NCBI RefSeq assembly: GCF_900142715.1
Contig: NZ_FRBX01000001.1
Span: 558,001 to 622,000 of the forward strand
Length of the DNA stretch: 64,000 bases
Origin: Flavobacterium pectinovorum
GTDB lineage: Bacteria; Bacteroidota; Bacteroidia; Flavobacteriales; Flavobacteriaceae
Direction: 5' to 3'
The notes beneath the pieces are model-generated. The model was not told where the DNA came from. It ran no database searches and was given only the letters and a program-made list of their open reading frames with translations. This document shows, piece by piece, positions 35,759 to 43,803 of the stretch (position 1 is the stretch's first letter; each line of letters starts with the position of its first letter). The translations under genes and the position numbers were made by a program.

Positions 35759-37243
35759 TTAACGTTGCACGTTTCTGATAATTACAGTCTGACCGCCTTC
35801 TTTATTTGTATTAATTCCTGAACCATCTGCATTTTTAAATGCATCGCTTTGCCACGTATGAGGATGAATATTTACCGTAAAAGTATCCGGAACACCAATA
35901 ATTTCTGAGATATCCTGCATTGCACCAAATTCCCAGCTTCCAAATCTCATTTCGCCTGTTTGATTGTACAATGTATTCCACGCTGTATCAGTTCTTTTAT
36001 GGTTCATGTTTAACCAAGGCTTATTTTGTTTTGAAGCAATATTATATTGCCAGATATAAGAATCGTGTTTGGCATCGGCATAATAGCTGTCACCATCTTC
36101 CTGAATGTAAACGTAATTTTCTGTAACACATAGATTATCAGGATTAATGATTCCCGTTCCTGGAGTACTGTCACCTTCAACAGCCAGTTCTAATGTTCCT
36201 TTTAAAGGATCATTGGCATCCATTTTTAATTTATAAACTCTTCCCCACATTGTGTAGCCTTCAACAGGAACGTTTGAAGTTGCCTGACCTGTAGCCGTAA
36301 AATAAACTTCTCTATTATTGCTTGCACTACCTTTTCTGTAATCAACGTCTTCGACTCTTGAAAAACGGATAGCACCCAATGCATTTACAGTTGTATTAAT
36401 TACAGCACCGGTTAAGTTTTTAGCATCCGGAATTTCGACAAATGAAACTGGGTATGAATTGTTTAAAGTCATTGTGGTTTCTACCTGATTTCCGTCTGTT
36501 CTTTTTAAAGCATACAATTTTCCGTTAGTTAGATCACCAACAGTATTGCTCATATACATAATTAACTGACCGGCACTTGCGTGAGAAGTAGCATAAGATT
36601 GATCTTCACCAATAATTATAACTGTTTTCCCCGGATAAGCTTCCTTTGTTAACGGAACTGCATTTTCCATAGCCGCTTTTCCTAAAGCAGGTAAAACTCT
36701 GTCGGTTCTGCTTTTGTCTGTAGACAATCCCAGAGGATTAATTCCGTGAACCATACTTTCCTGACCACTTTCTCCAGCTGTTAAAAAGATAGGGCCAAAT
36801 CCATGAACCTCAGGAGTTACCAAAGTTGCAGAACACAAACGTGTTAATCCGCCAATTCCATCTACAAGATAATCTCCTTTTACAGGTTTAAACGTTTTAT
36901 CAAAATAAACTCGTGAAACCGATTGCAAAATTTCGTGATTTGTAATCATGATGTAACCTTCTCCGGTCGGATTTTTCATTAATCCCGCACCGTCAGGCTG
37001 CGCACCGTAAATAAAAGCTGGCGATTCTGGTAAAACATCGGTAGTACTGATTAAAGTACTGATTTTAAGATTTTCGAAGCCAGTCATTGGATATACAAAA
37101 GCTGGAACTTTTGAATGTGATGTAAAATCAATATCTGCATTGACATCGTTAGAAGAGTCTTTTGAATCATCATTTTGGCAGCTAATTACAGAAAGTCCTG
37201 TAAATCCCAGTAATGCTACTGATTTTAAAAAGTTAAATTTCAT
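35759..37243 (-). CDS. PhoX/DUF839-like lipoprotein
   Basis: 494 residues from the ATG at 37243. A signal sequence ends with a lipobox (SVISC). Sequence features such as EGYIMITNHE, GGLTRLCSAT and INPDNLCVTENYVYIQEDG resemble the PhoX-type propeller (DUF839) phosphatases, which use iron and calcium. Phosphatase activity is inferred from family only. CAAAGCTA at 37268-37275 is a minus-strand -7 candidate. Single gene. Confidence 0.7.
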   Translation of the reverse strand: MKFNFLKSVALLGFTGLSVISCQNDDSKDSSNDVNADIDFTSHSKVPAFVYPMTGFENLKISTLISTTDVLPESPAFIYGAQPDGAGLMKNPTGEGYIMITNHEILQSVSRVYFDKTFKPVKGDYLVDGIGGLTRLCSATLVTPEVHGFGPIFLTAGESGQESMVHGINPLGLSTDKSRTDRVLPALGKAAMENAVPLTKEAYPGKTVIIIGEDQSYATSHASAGQLIMYMSNTVGDLTNGKLYALKRTDGNQVETTMTLNNSYPVSFVEIPDAKNLTGAVINTTVNALGAIRFSRVEDVDYRKGSASNNREVYFTATGQATSNVPVEGYTMWGRVYKLKMDANDPLKGTLELAVEGDSTPGTGIINPDNLCVTENYVYIQEDGDSYYADAKHDSYIWQYNIASKQNKPWLNMNHKRTDTAWNTLYNQTGEMRFGSWEFGAMQDISEIIGVPDTFTVNIHPHTWQSDAFKNADGSGINTNKEGGQTVIIRNVQR

Positions 37244-37400
37244 AATAGTTTGTTTTTTGTTTTTTAACAAAGCTATCTTTCAAAATCAATATAGATGTTA
37301 TGCTAGTTTTTTCTTTTTGCTAATAAAAATAAGGTATATATTATTAAATAGTAAATAAGTGGTACTAAATGTAAATTTTAGCTTCATAAAAAAATGTGAA

Positions 37401-38027
37401 TTATTTGAAAATCTGATTTAAATTAATTTCTTTTTTCTCTTTTAATTTCTTTACAATTTTCAAAAACGCAATGGCAGTAATATAAGCGTCGCCTAAAGCG
37501 GTATGCCTGTCTTTTTTTGAAATATCAAATTTATCAGCAAGATCATCTAAAGTATAATGATCCTTTCTTTCAAACAAATGCGATTTAATTAAAGTCTTTT
37601 TATACAAATGTGCTGTATCTAAAGTTTTGTTCGTTAAAGCAGGTAAATCATTTCTTTCCAGTGCTTTATTAATCATTGTAATATCAAAAATAGTGTGATG
37701 TGCAATAATAATTGAATCGCCTAAAAAAGTCAAAAATTGCTGTAAAGCTTCTAATTCATTAGGACGTTTTAAGACAAAATCTTTCAAAATACCATGAATC
37801 TGAGCAGTCGATTTGTCGTAATGATCTTGTTGAATGTAAACTTCAAAACTATCCTGAATCGAGATCATATTATTTTGCAAAACCAAGGCGCCAATGCATA
37901 GTATTCTATCATTGTCATAATCAAAGCCTGTAGTTTCTGTATCTAAAACAACAAATCTCGTTTCTTCAATACTGATATTTTCATCAAATAAATTATCTTC
38001 TTTTTTCCAAAAATTAAATAAACTCAT
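37401..38027 (-). CDS. DnaQ-like 3'-5' exonuclease (DEDDh)
   Basis: 208 residues. The Exo I motif is VLDTETTGF (Asp29, Glu31), Exo II is HHTIFDITMINKAL, and Exo III is HTALGDAY with the His typical of the DEDDh group. Acts on DNA or RNA ends; not fused to a polymerase. It begins 2 nt after the stop of the DUF294 gene, so translation is coupled. Confidence 0.88.
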   Translation of the reverse strand: MSLFNFWKKEDNLFDENISIEETRFVVLDTETTGFDYDNDRILCIGALVLQNNMISIQDSFEVYIQQDHYDKSTAQIHGILKDFVLKRPNELEALQQFLTFLGDSIIIAHHTIFDITMINKALERNDLPALTNKTLDTAHLYKKTLIKSHLFERKDHYTLDDLADKFDISKKDRHTALGDAYITAIAFLKIVKKLKEKKEINLNQIFK

Positions 38028-38029
38028 AT

Positions 38030-39949
38030 TTATACCACATTTGAAACATTAAATCTAACACTAATTAATTCCTGAAGTTCCTTGATCGTTTTAAAAGTCC
38101 TTTTGAGTTTTATTTTTTCCATTTTTGATAAAGATTCCAACGCTATAAATTGACCCGAATCATTATGTAAAAGCCCTTGTTTCGTTCTAAATTTTAATAA
38201 CGCTTTAAATGAATAAGAACAGGACAAATACAGCTCTCTATTGTTGGGTTCCAGTTCTGCCAATTTTTCAAAACGTTCGGCAGTATTACTAATTGATTTT
38301 ACAGAGTGTGATAAAATCAAAACTCGTGCTGCATCAGTTAGCGGCATTAAAGCACGTCTTTTAATATCAAAATTATCCTTATTTGCACCGTCTTGTTCTA
38401 CCAGAAATTGTCTAAAAAAGCCCGTAGGCGAAGGACTCTGTAAAGCGCCGCTCACTAAGTGAACATAAAAAATAGGGTTTGCTTTTACATTTTCAAAAAT
38501 AAATTCAGAAAGTTCATTAGTAATCTCTGTATCACCATAAGTAACACTATAATCAAAGAAAATAAAAGAGAGTAAAACCTCATTTTTTCCCGGATTCGTA
38601 ATCCAATGATGCACCTGGGTTTTCCATTCATCCAGACTCAAACACCATTTTGGATTTGAGGCCATCATTTCTGCAGGGCAATAATCGTAGCCAATATCAA
38701 AAAGACCTTTATTAACAAGAGCGGCAAATTTTAAAAAATAGACTTTTGTTTCATCCCTAAAAACTTCCGAAACATTTTCATATACAATTGCATTATCCTG
38801 ATCCGTATGCAGCATTTGCTCGCTTCTTCCTTGGCTTCCAAGTGCCAGCCATGCAAACTTTACAGGTGGCGGACTGCTCATTTTTTCGATACAAATTTCA
38901 ATAACGCGCGTTGTACAAGCTTCGTTCAATTCGGTTATGATTTTTGAAATCAATGTCATCGGAATATTTTGATCTAAATATCCCTGAAGCAATTGCATAA
39001 TTCTGGCACGAATAGGTTTAATTTCCTTTGCTTTTTTAGCTCTTTTTAAAGCTTTTATCAAAACAGCAGGATTATTGCCCAACGCCACCATTACATCATG
39101 TTTAGATAAAATACCAACGGCTTTCGTATTTACAGTTCCGTCTTTTGTAAGACATAAATAGTTAATGTTGCTTTTCATCATTGCCATTTGCGCCTCTGTA
39201 ACCGTCATTTTTTTAGGATACGTAACCACAGGCTTCGTCATAATCGTTTCGGCCGTAGTCAGGATCGAATAATCACCGGTGACAATCTTATTACGCAAAT
39301 CTTTATCGGTAATAATACCAATCGGAAGCATTTCATCAACAATCAAAATTGCACCAACTTTTTTCTTATTCATGATTTTCGCAATATCTCTCGCTGTTGT
39401 CGACGGACTGCAAGTCACAATTTTCTTCGAATATTTTATAGGCTGTAAATCGAAAGAATCTTTTGTAGAATGTAAATTGTCGTTTCCTAAATCGTCACCG
39501 TATAATTTATCTTTATGAATATCCGAATAAGGATTGCGAGTATTTGAAGCGTAACTTTCAATCAGGAAATTACCAACATTTCTGTTTTCCAGCGCATACG
39601 GCTTAAAAACAGCAATTGGAATCGCATAAAGAATACTTTCTTCATGAGCAACGGCTTCCATAATATAATTTTCCTGTGCCAAAAGCGGACGCAATCCAAA
39701 AATATCACCTTCATCACACATGTCCAAAACATTGTTTTTAGAACTTTTTTTAAGCGCAATTGCCCCTTTATGAACCACATAAAAAGAATCGTGCGTTTTA
39801 TCATTTTCTGCAAAAATAACAGCGTCTTTATCTTTGTAAACAATAGAAATTTGCTCAGATAATTTTTCAAGATCCTTTTGATGCATAAAATTAAAAGGCG
39901 GATAATCCTTTAAAAAGTCGGCAACTCTATGTGAAATCGTGTTTTTCAT
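38030..39949 (-). CDS. Cyclic-nucleotide/CBS/DUF294 nucleotidyltransferase-like protein
   Basis: 639 residues. Domain order: cNMP-binding domain (about 20-130), two CBS domains (about 175-300, with KKKVGAILIVDEMLPIGIITDKDLR), DUF294 nucleotidyltransferase-like domain (about 350-480, GSQGRSEQMLHTDQDNA), and a C-terminal DUF294 helical domain. The G-S...D-x-D motif fits nucleotide transfer, as in GlnD-like enzymes. The downstream exonuclease partner is the known gene arrangement for this family. A cytoplasmic regulator of acetate or nucleotide metabolism is plausible. Confidence 0.88.
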   Translation of the reverse strand: MKNTISHRVADFLKDYPPFNFMHQKDLEKLSEQISIVYKDKDAVIFAENDKTHDSFYVVHKGAIALKKSSKNNVLDMCDEGDIFGLRPLLAQENYIMEAVAHEESILYAIPIAVFKPYALENRNVGNFLIESYASNTRNPYSDIHKDKLYGDDLGNDNLHSTKDSFDLQPIKYSKKIVTCSPSTTARDIAKIMNKKKVGAILIVDEMLPIGIITDKDLRNKIVTGDYSILTTAETIMTKPVVTYPKKMTVTEAQMAMMKSNINYLCLTKDGTVNTKAVGILSKHDVMVALGNNPAVLIKALKRAKKAKEIKPIRARIMQLLQGYLDQNIPMTLISKIITELNEACTTRVIEICIEKMSSPPPVKFAWLALGSQGRSEQMLHTDQDNAIVYENVSEVFRDETKVYFLKFAALVNKGLFDIGYDYCPAEMMASNPKWCLSLDEWKTQVHHWITNPGKNEVLLSFIFFDYSVTYGDTEITNELSEFIFENVKANPIFYVHLVSGALQSPSPTGFFRQFLVEQDGANKDNFDIKRRALMPLTDAARVLILSHSVKSISNTAERFEKLAELEPNNRELYLSCSYSFKALLKFRTKQGLLHNDSGQFIALESLSKMEKIKLKRTFKTIKELQELISVRFNVSNVV

Positions 39950-40027
39950 GTGTAAGATTTGAGTTGTAATTTAACATTTAAAATAGAAATGTAAAAGAAA
40001 CACGAATAAAATATTTATGTTTTACAA

Positions 40028-40066
40028 AAAAGGCACAAAAACACCAAGATATAAACTTTGCGTCTT
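40028..40066. repeat. Inverted repeat, possible terminator
   Basis: AAAGGCACAAA (40029-40039) and TTTGTGCCTTT (40055-40065) form an 11-bp stem. It lies between the lipoprotein and DUF294 genes, both on the minus strand. Confidence 0.6.
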
Positions 40067-40096
40067 TGTGCCTTTGTGGCAGAATTGGTAGTTTAT

Positions 40097-40468
40097 TTAA
40101 TCAATTTTATAAACCTTCCCACGTTGTTTTTCTTCAGAACCTACCATTCCAAATTCAAAAGTATATGAATCTTTAGAAGTATTTAAAATCTTCATGCTGA
40201 TTGCTTTTTCCTCAGCCATGTTTTTTGGGTGTTTTTTCTGCAAAACATATTCGCAATCACTTACCCAGCGAATTGTTGATGTGTCTGTTTTTCCTTCAAA
40301 AGTCTCTATTTCAATATTGTCTTTACGCTCAAAAACGGTTGTTTTTTTAACACCATTTACTTCAAACTCAAATTTGAATTTTCCGGTTTTAAAATCTTTG
40401 CAATTGTGTTCTGCGTTATAACAGGAGAATAATGTGACTAACGGTAAAAGAAATATAATTTTTTTCAT
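40097..40468 (-). CDS. Small lipoprotein, conserved in Flavobacteriaceae
   Basis: 123 residues from the ATG at 40468. The leader ends LVTLFSC (Cys14-15), a lipobox. The mature part reads NCKDFKTGKFKFEFEVNGVKK, DTSTIRWVSDCEYVL and SYTFEFGMVGSEEKQRGK, a beta-rich single domain with two conserved Cys. I recall homologues sometimes being labelled topoisomerase IV, which nothing in the sequence supports. Function unknown. Confidence 0.7.
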   Translation of the reverse strand: MKKIIFLLPLVTLFSCYNAEHNCKDFKTGKFKFEFEVNGVKKTTVFERKDNIEIETFEGKTDTSTIRWVSDCEYVLQKKHPKNMAEEKAISMKILNTSKDSYTFEFGMVGSEEKQRGKVYKID

Positions 40469-40490
40469 TTTAAATATAAGTTGTTTTTTT

Positions 40491-40575
40491 AGGAGCTGTT
40501 TCCTGCTTTCCATTTCAATCTTTTTGTTTTTAAAGAAAAAACAAAAAGGATTTCCATTGCAATCAGGGCTAGAAA
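40491..40575. repeat. 85-nt two-stem dispersed element, copy B
   Basis: Begins aggagctgtttcctgct and ends atcagggctagaaa. Inner stem CTTTTTGTTTTT with AAAAACAAAAAG, outer AGC/GCT and CCTG/CAGG. Same design as copy A at 13591-13675 but with paired substitutions in both stems. Confidence 0.7.
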
Positions 40576-40754
40576 TATATAGGGTAAATTAGAAATATAG
40601 TGGCTATCGAAACAAAAAATATATTTATAAAGAACAGAAAATATAAATTTCTTCTTCTTTTTTCATTGGTTTGTTCATCAGATAATTTTGTTTTACAAAA
40701 CTTAATCAGAATCCACCACCAAAGACCACCTAAATTAGCATGATATTCGATCAT
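40569..40754 (-). CDS. Short hypothetical membrane protein
   Basis: 61 residues with two hydrophobic parts (about 8-18 and 38-60) around a charged KTKLSDEQTNEKRRR loop. Its ATG overlaps the TGA stop of the DinB-like gene (ATGA, 40751-40754), a classic coupling arrangement that supports it being real. Its 3' end overlaps repeat copy B by a few bases. Function unknown. Confidence 0.5.
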   Translation of the reverse strand: MIEYHANLGGLWWWILIKFCKTKLSDEQTNEKRRRNLYFLFFINIFFVSIATIFLIYPIYF

Positions 40755-41326
40755 TTCAATCTCTTCAATTCATCATCGGTAAAGTTCTTGATTTCTTTTT
40801 CTTTGGCAAACTTTTCAGCATTGTAATTTCCTGATTTATTTTTCGGAATCGATAAACTATCCCAATCTCCATTTTTCAATTGTTTGGCATAAAAAACAAT
40901 TTGCCCAACATGATACGGATAATGCGCCAATTGACGATTTATGGCTTCAATAACAGTATGTCCTTCATTTCGAATATAAATAATATCCGAAAGCTGTTCT
41001 GGGTTCAAACCGTTTAATGCACCAAGAAAACAATCCCAGCCTTTGTTCCAAACATCGAGAACTTCTTCTTTAGATTGTAAATCATTTTCAAATTCAGCAT
41101 CACGGTTACGCCATTCTTTTTCACCATCTGATGTTAGAAAGTCTGTCCAGCGCGATAACATATTACCGGAAATGTGTTTTATAATTGTTGCAATACTATT
41201 GGTGTCCTCATTTACAGAAACAAAAAGCTGTTGCGGTTCTAATTGGTCGATGGATTTTTCGCCAAGCATTTTATAATATAAAAACTGCTTTTTAACGCTT
41301 TCTAAATAGGATTCAGTTGCTTCCAT
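40751..41326 (-). CDS. DinB-like / DUF1572 protein
   Basis: 191 residues from the ATG at 41326; a longer in-frame form from 41377 is not favoured. A four-helix bundle of DinB/DUF1572 type: TIIKHISGNMLSRWTDFL (His near 54) and INRQLAHYPYHVGQIVFYAKQL (His residues near 137-141) supply the metal-binding His pattern. May be a thiol-dependent transferase-like or stress protein. It is coupled to the downstream short gene. Confidence 0.8.
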   Translation of the reverse strand: MEATESYLESVKKQFLYYKMLGEKSIDQLEPQQLFVSVNEDTNSIATIIKHISGNMLSRWTDFLTSDGEKEWRNRDAEFENDLQSKEEVLDVWNKGWDCFLGALNGLNPEQLSDIIYIRNEGHTVIEAINRQLAHYPYHVGQIVFYAKQLKNGDWDSLSIPKNKSGNYNAEKFAKEKEIKNFTDDELKRLK

Positions 41327-41349
41327 AATTTGGTGTTTAAAGAAATTAA

Positions 41350-41535
41350 CATTTCGCTCCGATGGAGCTGTTAGCAATGGATTTGTTGTTTCCTATAAAT
41401 ATATTTCCCCGCCGGGGTATTTTACTTTTATTAGAAAATTATAATCAAAACTGTTAAAAACATACTCCTTTAGGAGTATAATATTTATAGAAAATCATTT
41501 ATTTCAAGTGGATTTAGCCTCGTAGAGGCGGTATA
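41350..41535. repeat. Four short REP-like palindromes at ~54-nt spacing
   Basis: GCTCCGATGGAGC (41356-41368), CCCCGCCGGGG (41407-41417), TACTCCTTTAGGAGTA (41463-41478), GCCTCGTAGAGGC (41517-41529). Start-to-start distances are 51, 56 and 54 nt. No gene in this gap. Similar in style to the element at 23822-24012. Confidence 0.65.
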
Positions 41536-41547
41536 ATCTAACGAAAA

Positions 41548-42120
41548 TCAAACAATTTTAATATCATATTTATCTAAAAGCCCAACAATTCCATCATTAG
41601 AAAATTGCGCTTTCCTCATCGGATTAAATTCCGGATCTATTTTATAATTATAGGCAGTTTTAAAATTTACCGCAGCCAATTGTGTATCGTTAAAAATAGC
41701 ACCTTCCAGATTGCAATTATCAAAAACCGAACTCGTTAAATTGGTTCCAATGAAAGTTACTTCTCTAACCGAACAATTTATAAACTTGGTTTTAGGCATT
41801 TTTTTATTCGAAAAAATGGCATAATCCAAAGTGCATTCTTCAAAATAAACCTGAAACAAAAAATCATCACATTCGTTAAAAGCGATTCCAAGAAGTTTAC
41901 AATTTTTGAAAGTCACATTCTTCAAACTCGTGCTGAATAAACTTGTCATAGACAAATTACAATCAATAAATTCACAGTCTAAAAAAGTGTTATAACCAAA
42001 ATTACTGTTTGAGAAATCACAGTTTTTAAATACACAATCTTCAAACTCCCGATTGTTTATTTTTTTGTCGATGTAAACGACTTTCTCGAATGTTTTCTGA
42101 ATGTGAATTAGGCTTTCCAT
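41548..42120 (-). CDS. Pentapeptide repeat protein
   Basis: 190 residues. Repeating A/C-x-F/L-x-x units appear through most of the length (FKNCDFSNSNFGYN, FIDCNLSMTSLFS, FKNCKLLGIAFNEC, FDNCNLEGAIFND), giving a right-handed quadrilateral beta-helix. Some members mimic DNA and shield gyrase from quinolones, but this cannot be inferred here. Single gene, cytoplasmic. Confidence 0.85.
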   Translation of the reverse strand: MESLIHIQKTFEKVVYIDKKINNREFEDCVFKNCDFSNSNFGYNTFLDCEFIDCNLSMTSLFSTSLKNVTFKNCKLLGIAFNECDDFLFQVYFEECTLDYAIFSNKKMPKTKFINCSVREVTFIGTNLTSSVFDNCNLEGAIFNDTQLAAVNFKTAYNYKIDPEFNPMRKAQFSNDGIVGLLDKYDIKIV

Positions 42121-42182
42121 GAATGTTTTTTAGATTTTTGAGGGTGTATTATATGTTATTTTAGATTGCTAAATACACCAAA

Positions 42183-42362
42183 TTATTTCCTTGCCCATTT
42201 TTTAGCAATTTCTTTGGCTTGATCTTCAGTATAAAATTTACCTTCTTTTATATTTTTTAATGAATTTTCAATTTCTAAATTGTAATTATCATTAACATCT
42301 TTTTTTTTTCGGTTTTCATTCTTCTCCAATTCATATGTTTTTTTAAGATACAAATTAGTCAT
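42183..42362 (-). CDS. 59-residue overlapping small protein
   Basis: ATG at 42360-42362, TAA at 42183-42185. The start overlaps the stop of the DUF6095-type gene (ATGACTAA, 8 nt). The product reads MTNLYLKKTYELEKNENRKK, then about ten helix-forming residues, and ends EGKFYTEDQAKEIAKKW. That tail resembles the C-terminus of small antitoxin-type proteins (motif I-x-E-G-K-F-Y-T-x-x-x-A), but no toxin gene adjoins. A run of ten A in the coding strand (42297-42309) could cause slippage. No clear function. Confidence 0.55.
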   Translation of the reverse strand: MTNLYLKKTYELEKNENRKKKDVNDNYNLEIENSLKNIKEGKFYTEDQAKEIAKKWARK

Positions 42363-42576
42363 TAAACAAACCCTTCATAATAATTTTCAATCCATAAAAA
42401 ATCAAAAACATAGCACTTAAACAAGCTACAATTCCAATTCCTAAAACCAGATAATGCCAGTTTGTATGCTGATTCATAAATGCATTATATATTAAAGAAG
42501 GCCCAATAAATAATAGCGGCAATGAACCCGATAGATATTTAACTCCTTTTCCCAATAACTCTTTATTTGTTGCCAT
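42355..42576 (-). CDS. DUF6095-type membrane protein
   Basis: 73 residues: a short N-terminus (MATNKELLGKGVKYLSGS) and two membrane segments (about 16-33 and 43-65). The layout agrees with the small flavobacterial family DUF6095. The 3' end overlaps the start of the 59-residue gene, so the two are translated together. Role unknown. Confidence 0.7.
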   Translation of the reverse strand: MATNKELLGKGVKYLSGSLPLLFIGPSLIYNAFMNQHTNWHYLVLGIGIVACLSAMFLIFYGLKIIMKGLFND

Positions 42577-42642
42577 TTTAAAATTTTGTTTTGAAAAGTT
42601 TCAGGTTTCAGGTTTTTTTAGTTTCAGGTTTTACTTTGCGAA

Positions 42643-42757
42643 ATCTTTGTCAAAGTTTAAAACTTTGACAAAGATCGACATCAACTTTGCGATCTTAAAA
42701 AACTTTTTTTAACTTAAAGCTTTGTGATCTCTGCGAATCCCGATTGCTATCGGGATT
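42643..42757. repeat. Two perfect palindromes after murQ
   Basis: 42643-42675 is a 33-nt perfect palindrome with 16-bp arms (ATCTTTGTCAAAGTTT and its complement). 42736-42757 pairs AATCCCGAT with ATCGGGATT around tgct. The 42577-42812 gap otherwise holds only ctttgcg-type short repeats. Confidence 0.75.
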
Positions 42758-42812
42758 GCGAACTTTGCGGTAAAAATCATGCAGTTAAGCAAACATTCTA
42801 GATAAAACCTTT

Positions 42813-43625
42813 TTATTTATTATAATTATCTACAGCATTCCTAACGCTGCCATATTTTTTCAATAATTCTGATCCTTCTTCATACGAAACCGGAATTTCT
42901 CCCATAATCATTTTTACGCCACGATCTACCAATTTGATGTTACTCAATTGCATATCAACCATTTTATTTCCTTTTACTTTTCCAAGCTGAATCATGGCTG
43001 CAGTCGAAATCATGTTTAAAACTAATTTCTGAGCAGTTCCGGCTTTCATTCTCGAACTTCCGGTAACGAATTCAGGACCAACCACAACTTCAACAGGAAA
43101 CTGAGCCGTTAAAGCCAGCGGACTTCCCGCATTATTGGTAATACATCCCGTAAGGATATTATTTTGATTGCAAGTCTCTAAACCACCAATAACATAAGGC
43201 GTTGTTCCAGAAGCAGCGATCCCGATAACGACGTCATTTGCGCCAATATTATTAGCCTGTAAATCAATCCAGGCTTGAGTTGCATTGTCTTCCGCATTTT
43301 CTACAGCACGACGAATTGCGGTGTCGCCACCGGCAATAATTCCGTTTACTAAATCAAACGGAACACCAAAAGTTGGCGGACATTCTGAAGCATCAACAAC
43401 GCCTAAACGCCCTGAAGTTCCAGCTCCGATGTAAAAAATTCTTCCTCCTAATTTTAATTTAGCAACAACTTGAGCCACTAAAGCTTCGATTTGAGGAATT
43501 GCTTTTTCAACCGCATTTGGAACGGTTTTGTCTTCATTATTAATATTAATAAGCAATTCATGAACCGACATTTTTTCTAAATGTTCGTATTTTGATGCTT
43601 GTTCTGTGGTTTTTATAAACGTCAT
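42813..43625 (-). CDS. murQ: N-acetylmuramic acid 6-phosphate etherase
   Basis: 270 residues, a SIS-domain protein. It cleaves the lactyl ether of MurNAc-6-P in cell-wall recycling. Sequence marks: IFYIGAGTSGRLGVVDASECPPTFG, a Glu in the active region of AVENAEDNA, and GSSRMKAGTAQKLVLNM. Slightly shorter than the 300-residue family average because the C-terminus is truncated. Possible minus-strand -7 box CAAAATTA at 43649-43656. Confidence 0.93.
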   Translation of the reverse strand: MTFIKTTEQASKYEHLEKMSVHELLININNEDKTVPNAVEKAIPQIEALVAQVVAKLKLGGRIFYIGAGTSGRLGVVDASECPPTFGVPFDLVNGIIAGGDTAIRRAVENAEDNATQAWIDLQANNIGANDVVIGIAASGTTPYVIGGLETCNQNNILTGCITNNAGSPLALTAQFPVEVVVGPEFVTGSSRMKAGTAQKLVLNMISTAAMIQLGKVKGNKMVDMQLSNIKLVDRGVKMIMGEIPVSYEEGSELLKKYGSVRNAVDNYNK

Positions 43626-43757
43626 TTTTTGTCGAAATAGTTATCCTCCAAAATTAAACTTTTTTATTCCAAATCAGGAAAAAGTACAAGCCAAACTCAT
43701 AAAGATTTTTAATCTTTTTTTGTTGACTTTTCTTTTGAGGAAACTAGTTTTAGAATC

Positions 43758-43786
43758 TTGTTAAAAGAACTAAAATATTATATTTG
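43758..43786 (+). promoter_or_regulatory. Promoter of the AraC-type regulator gene
   Basis: TTG (43758-43760), 18-nt spacer, TATATTTG (43779-43786). The ATG at 43804 follows by 17 nt, so the leader is only about 10 nt. Confidence 0.6.
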
Positions 43787-43803
43787 TTAATTAATAAAAG
43801 AGA

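Noticed and set aside
40097..40468. DNA topoisomerase IV subunit
   Set aside because: It is a 123-residue lipoprotein; the true parE and parC lie at 28-34 kb.
42183..42362. Toxin-antitoxin pair
   Set aside because: Only an antitoxin-like tail is seen; the partner gene is a two-helix membrane protein and no toxin fold is adjacent.
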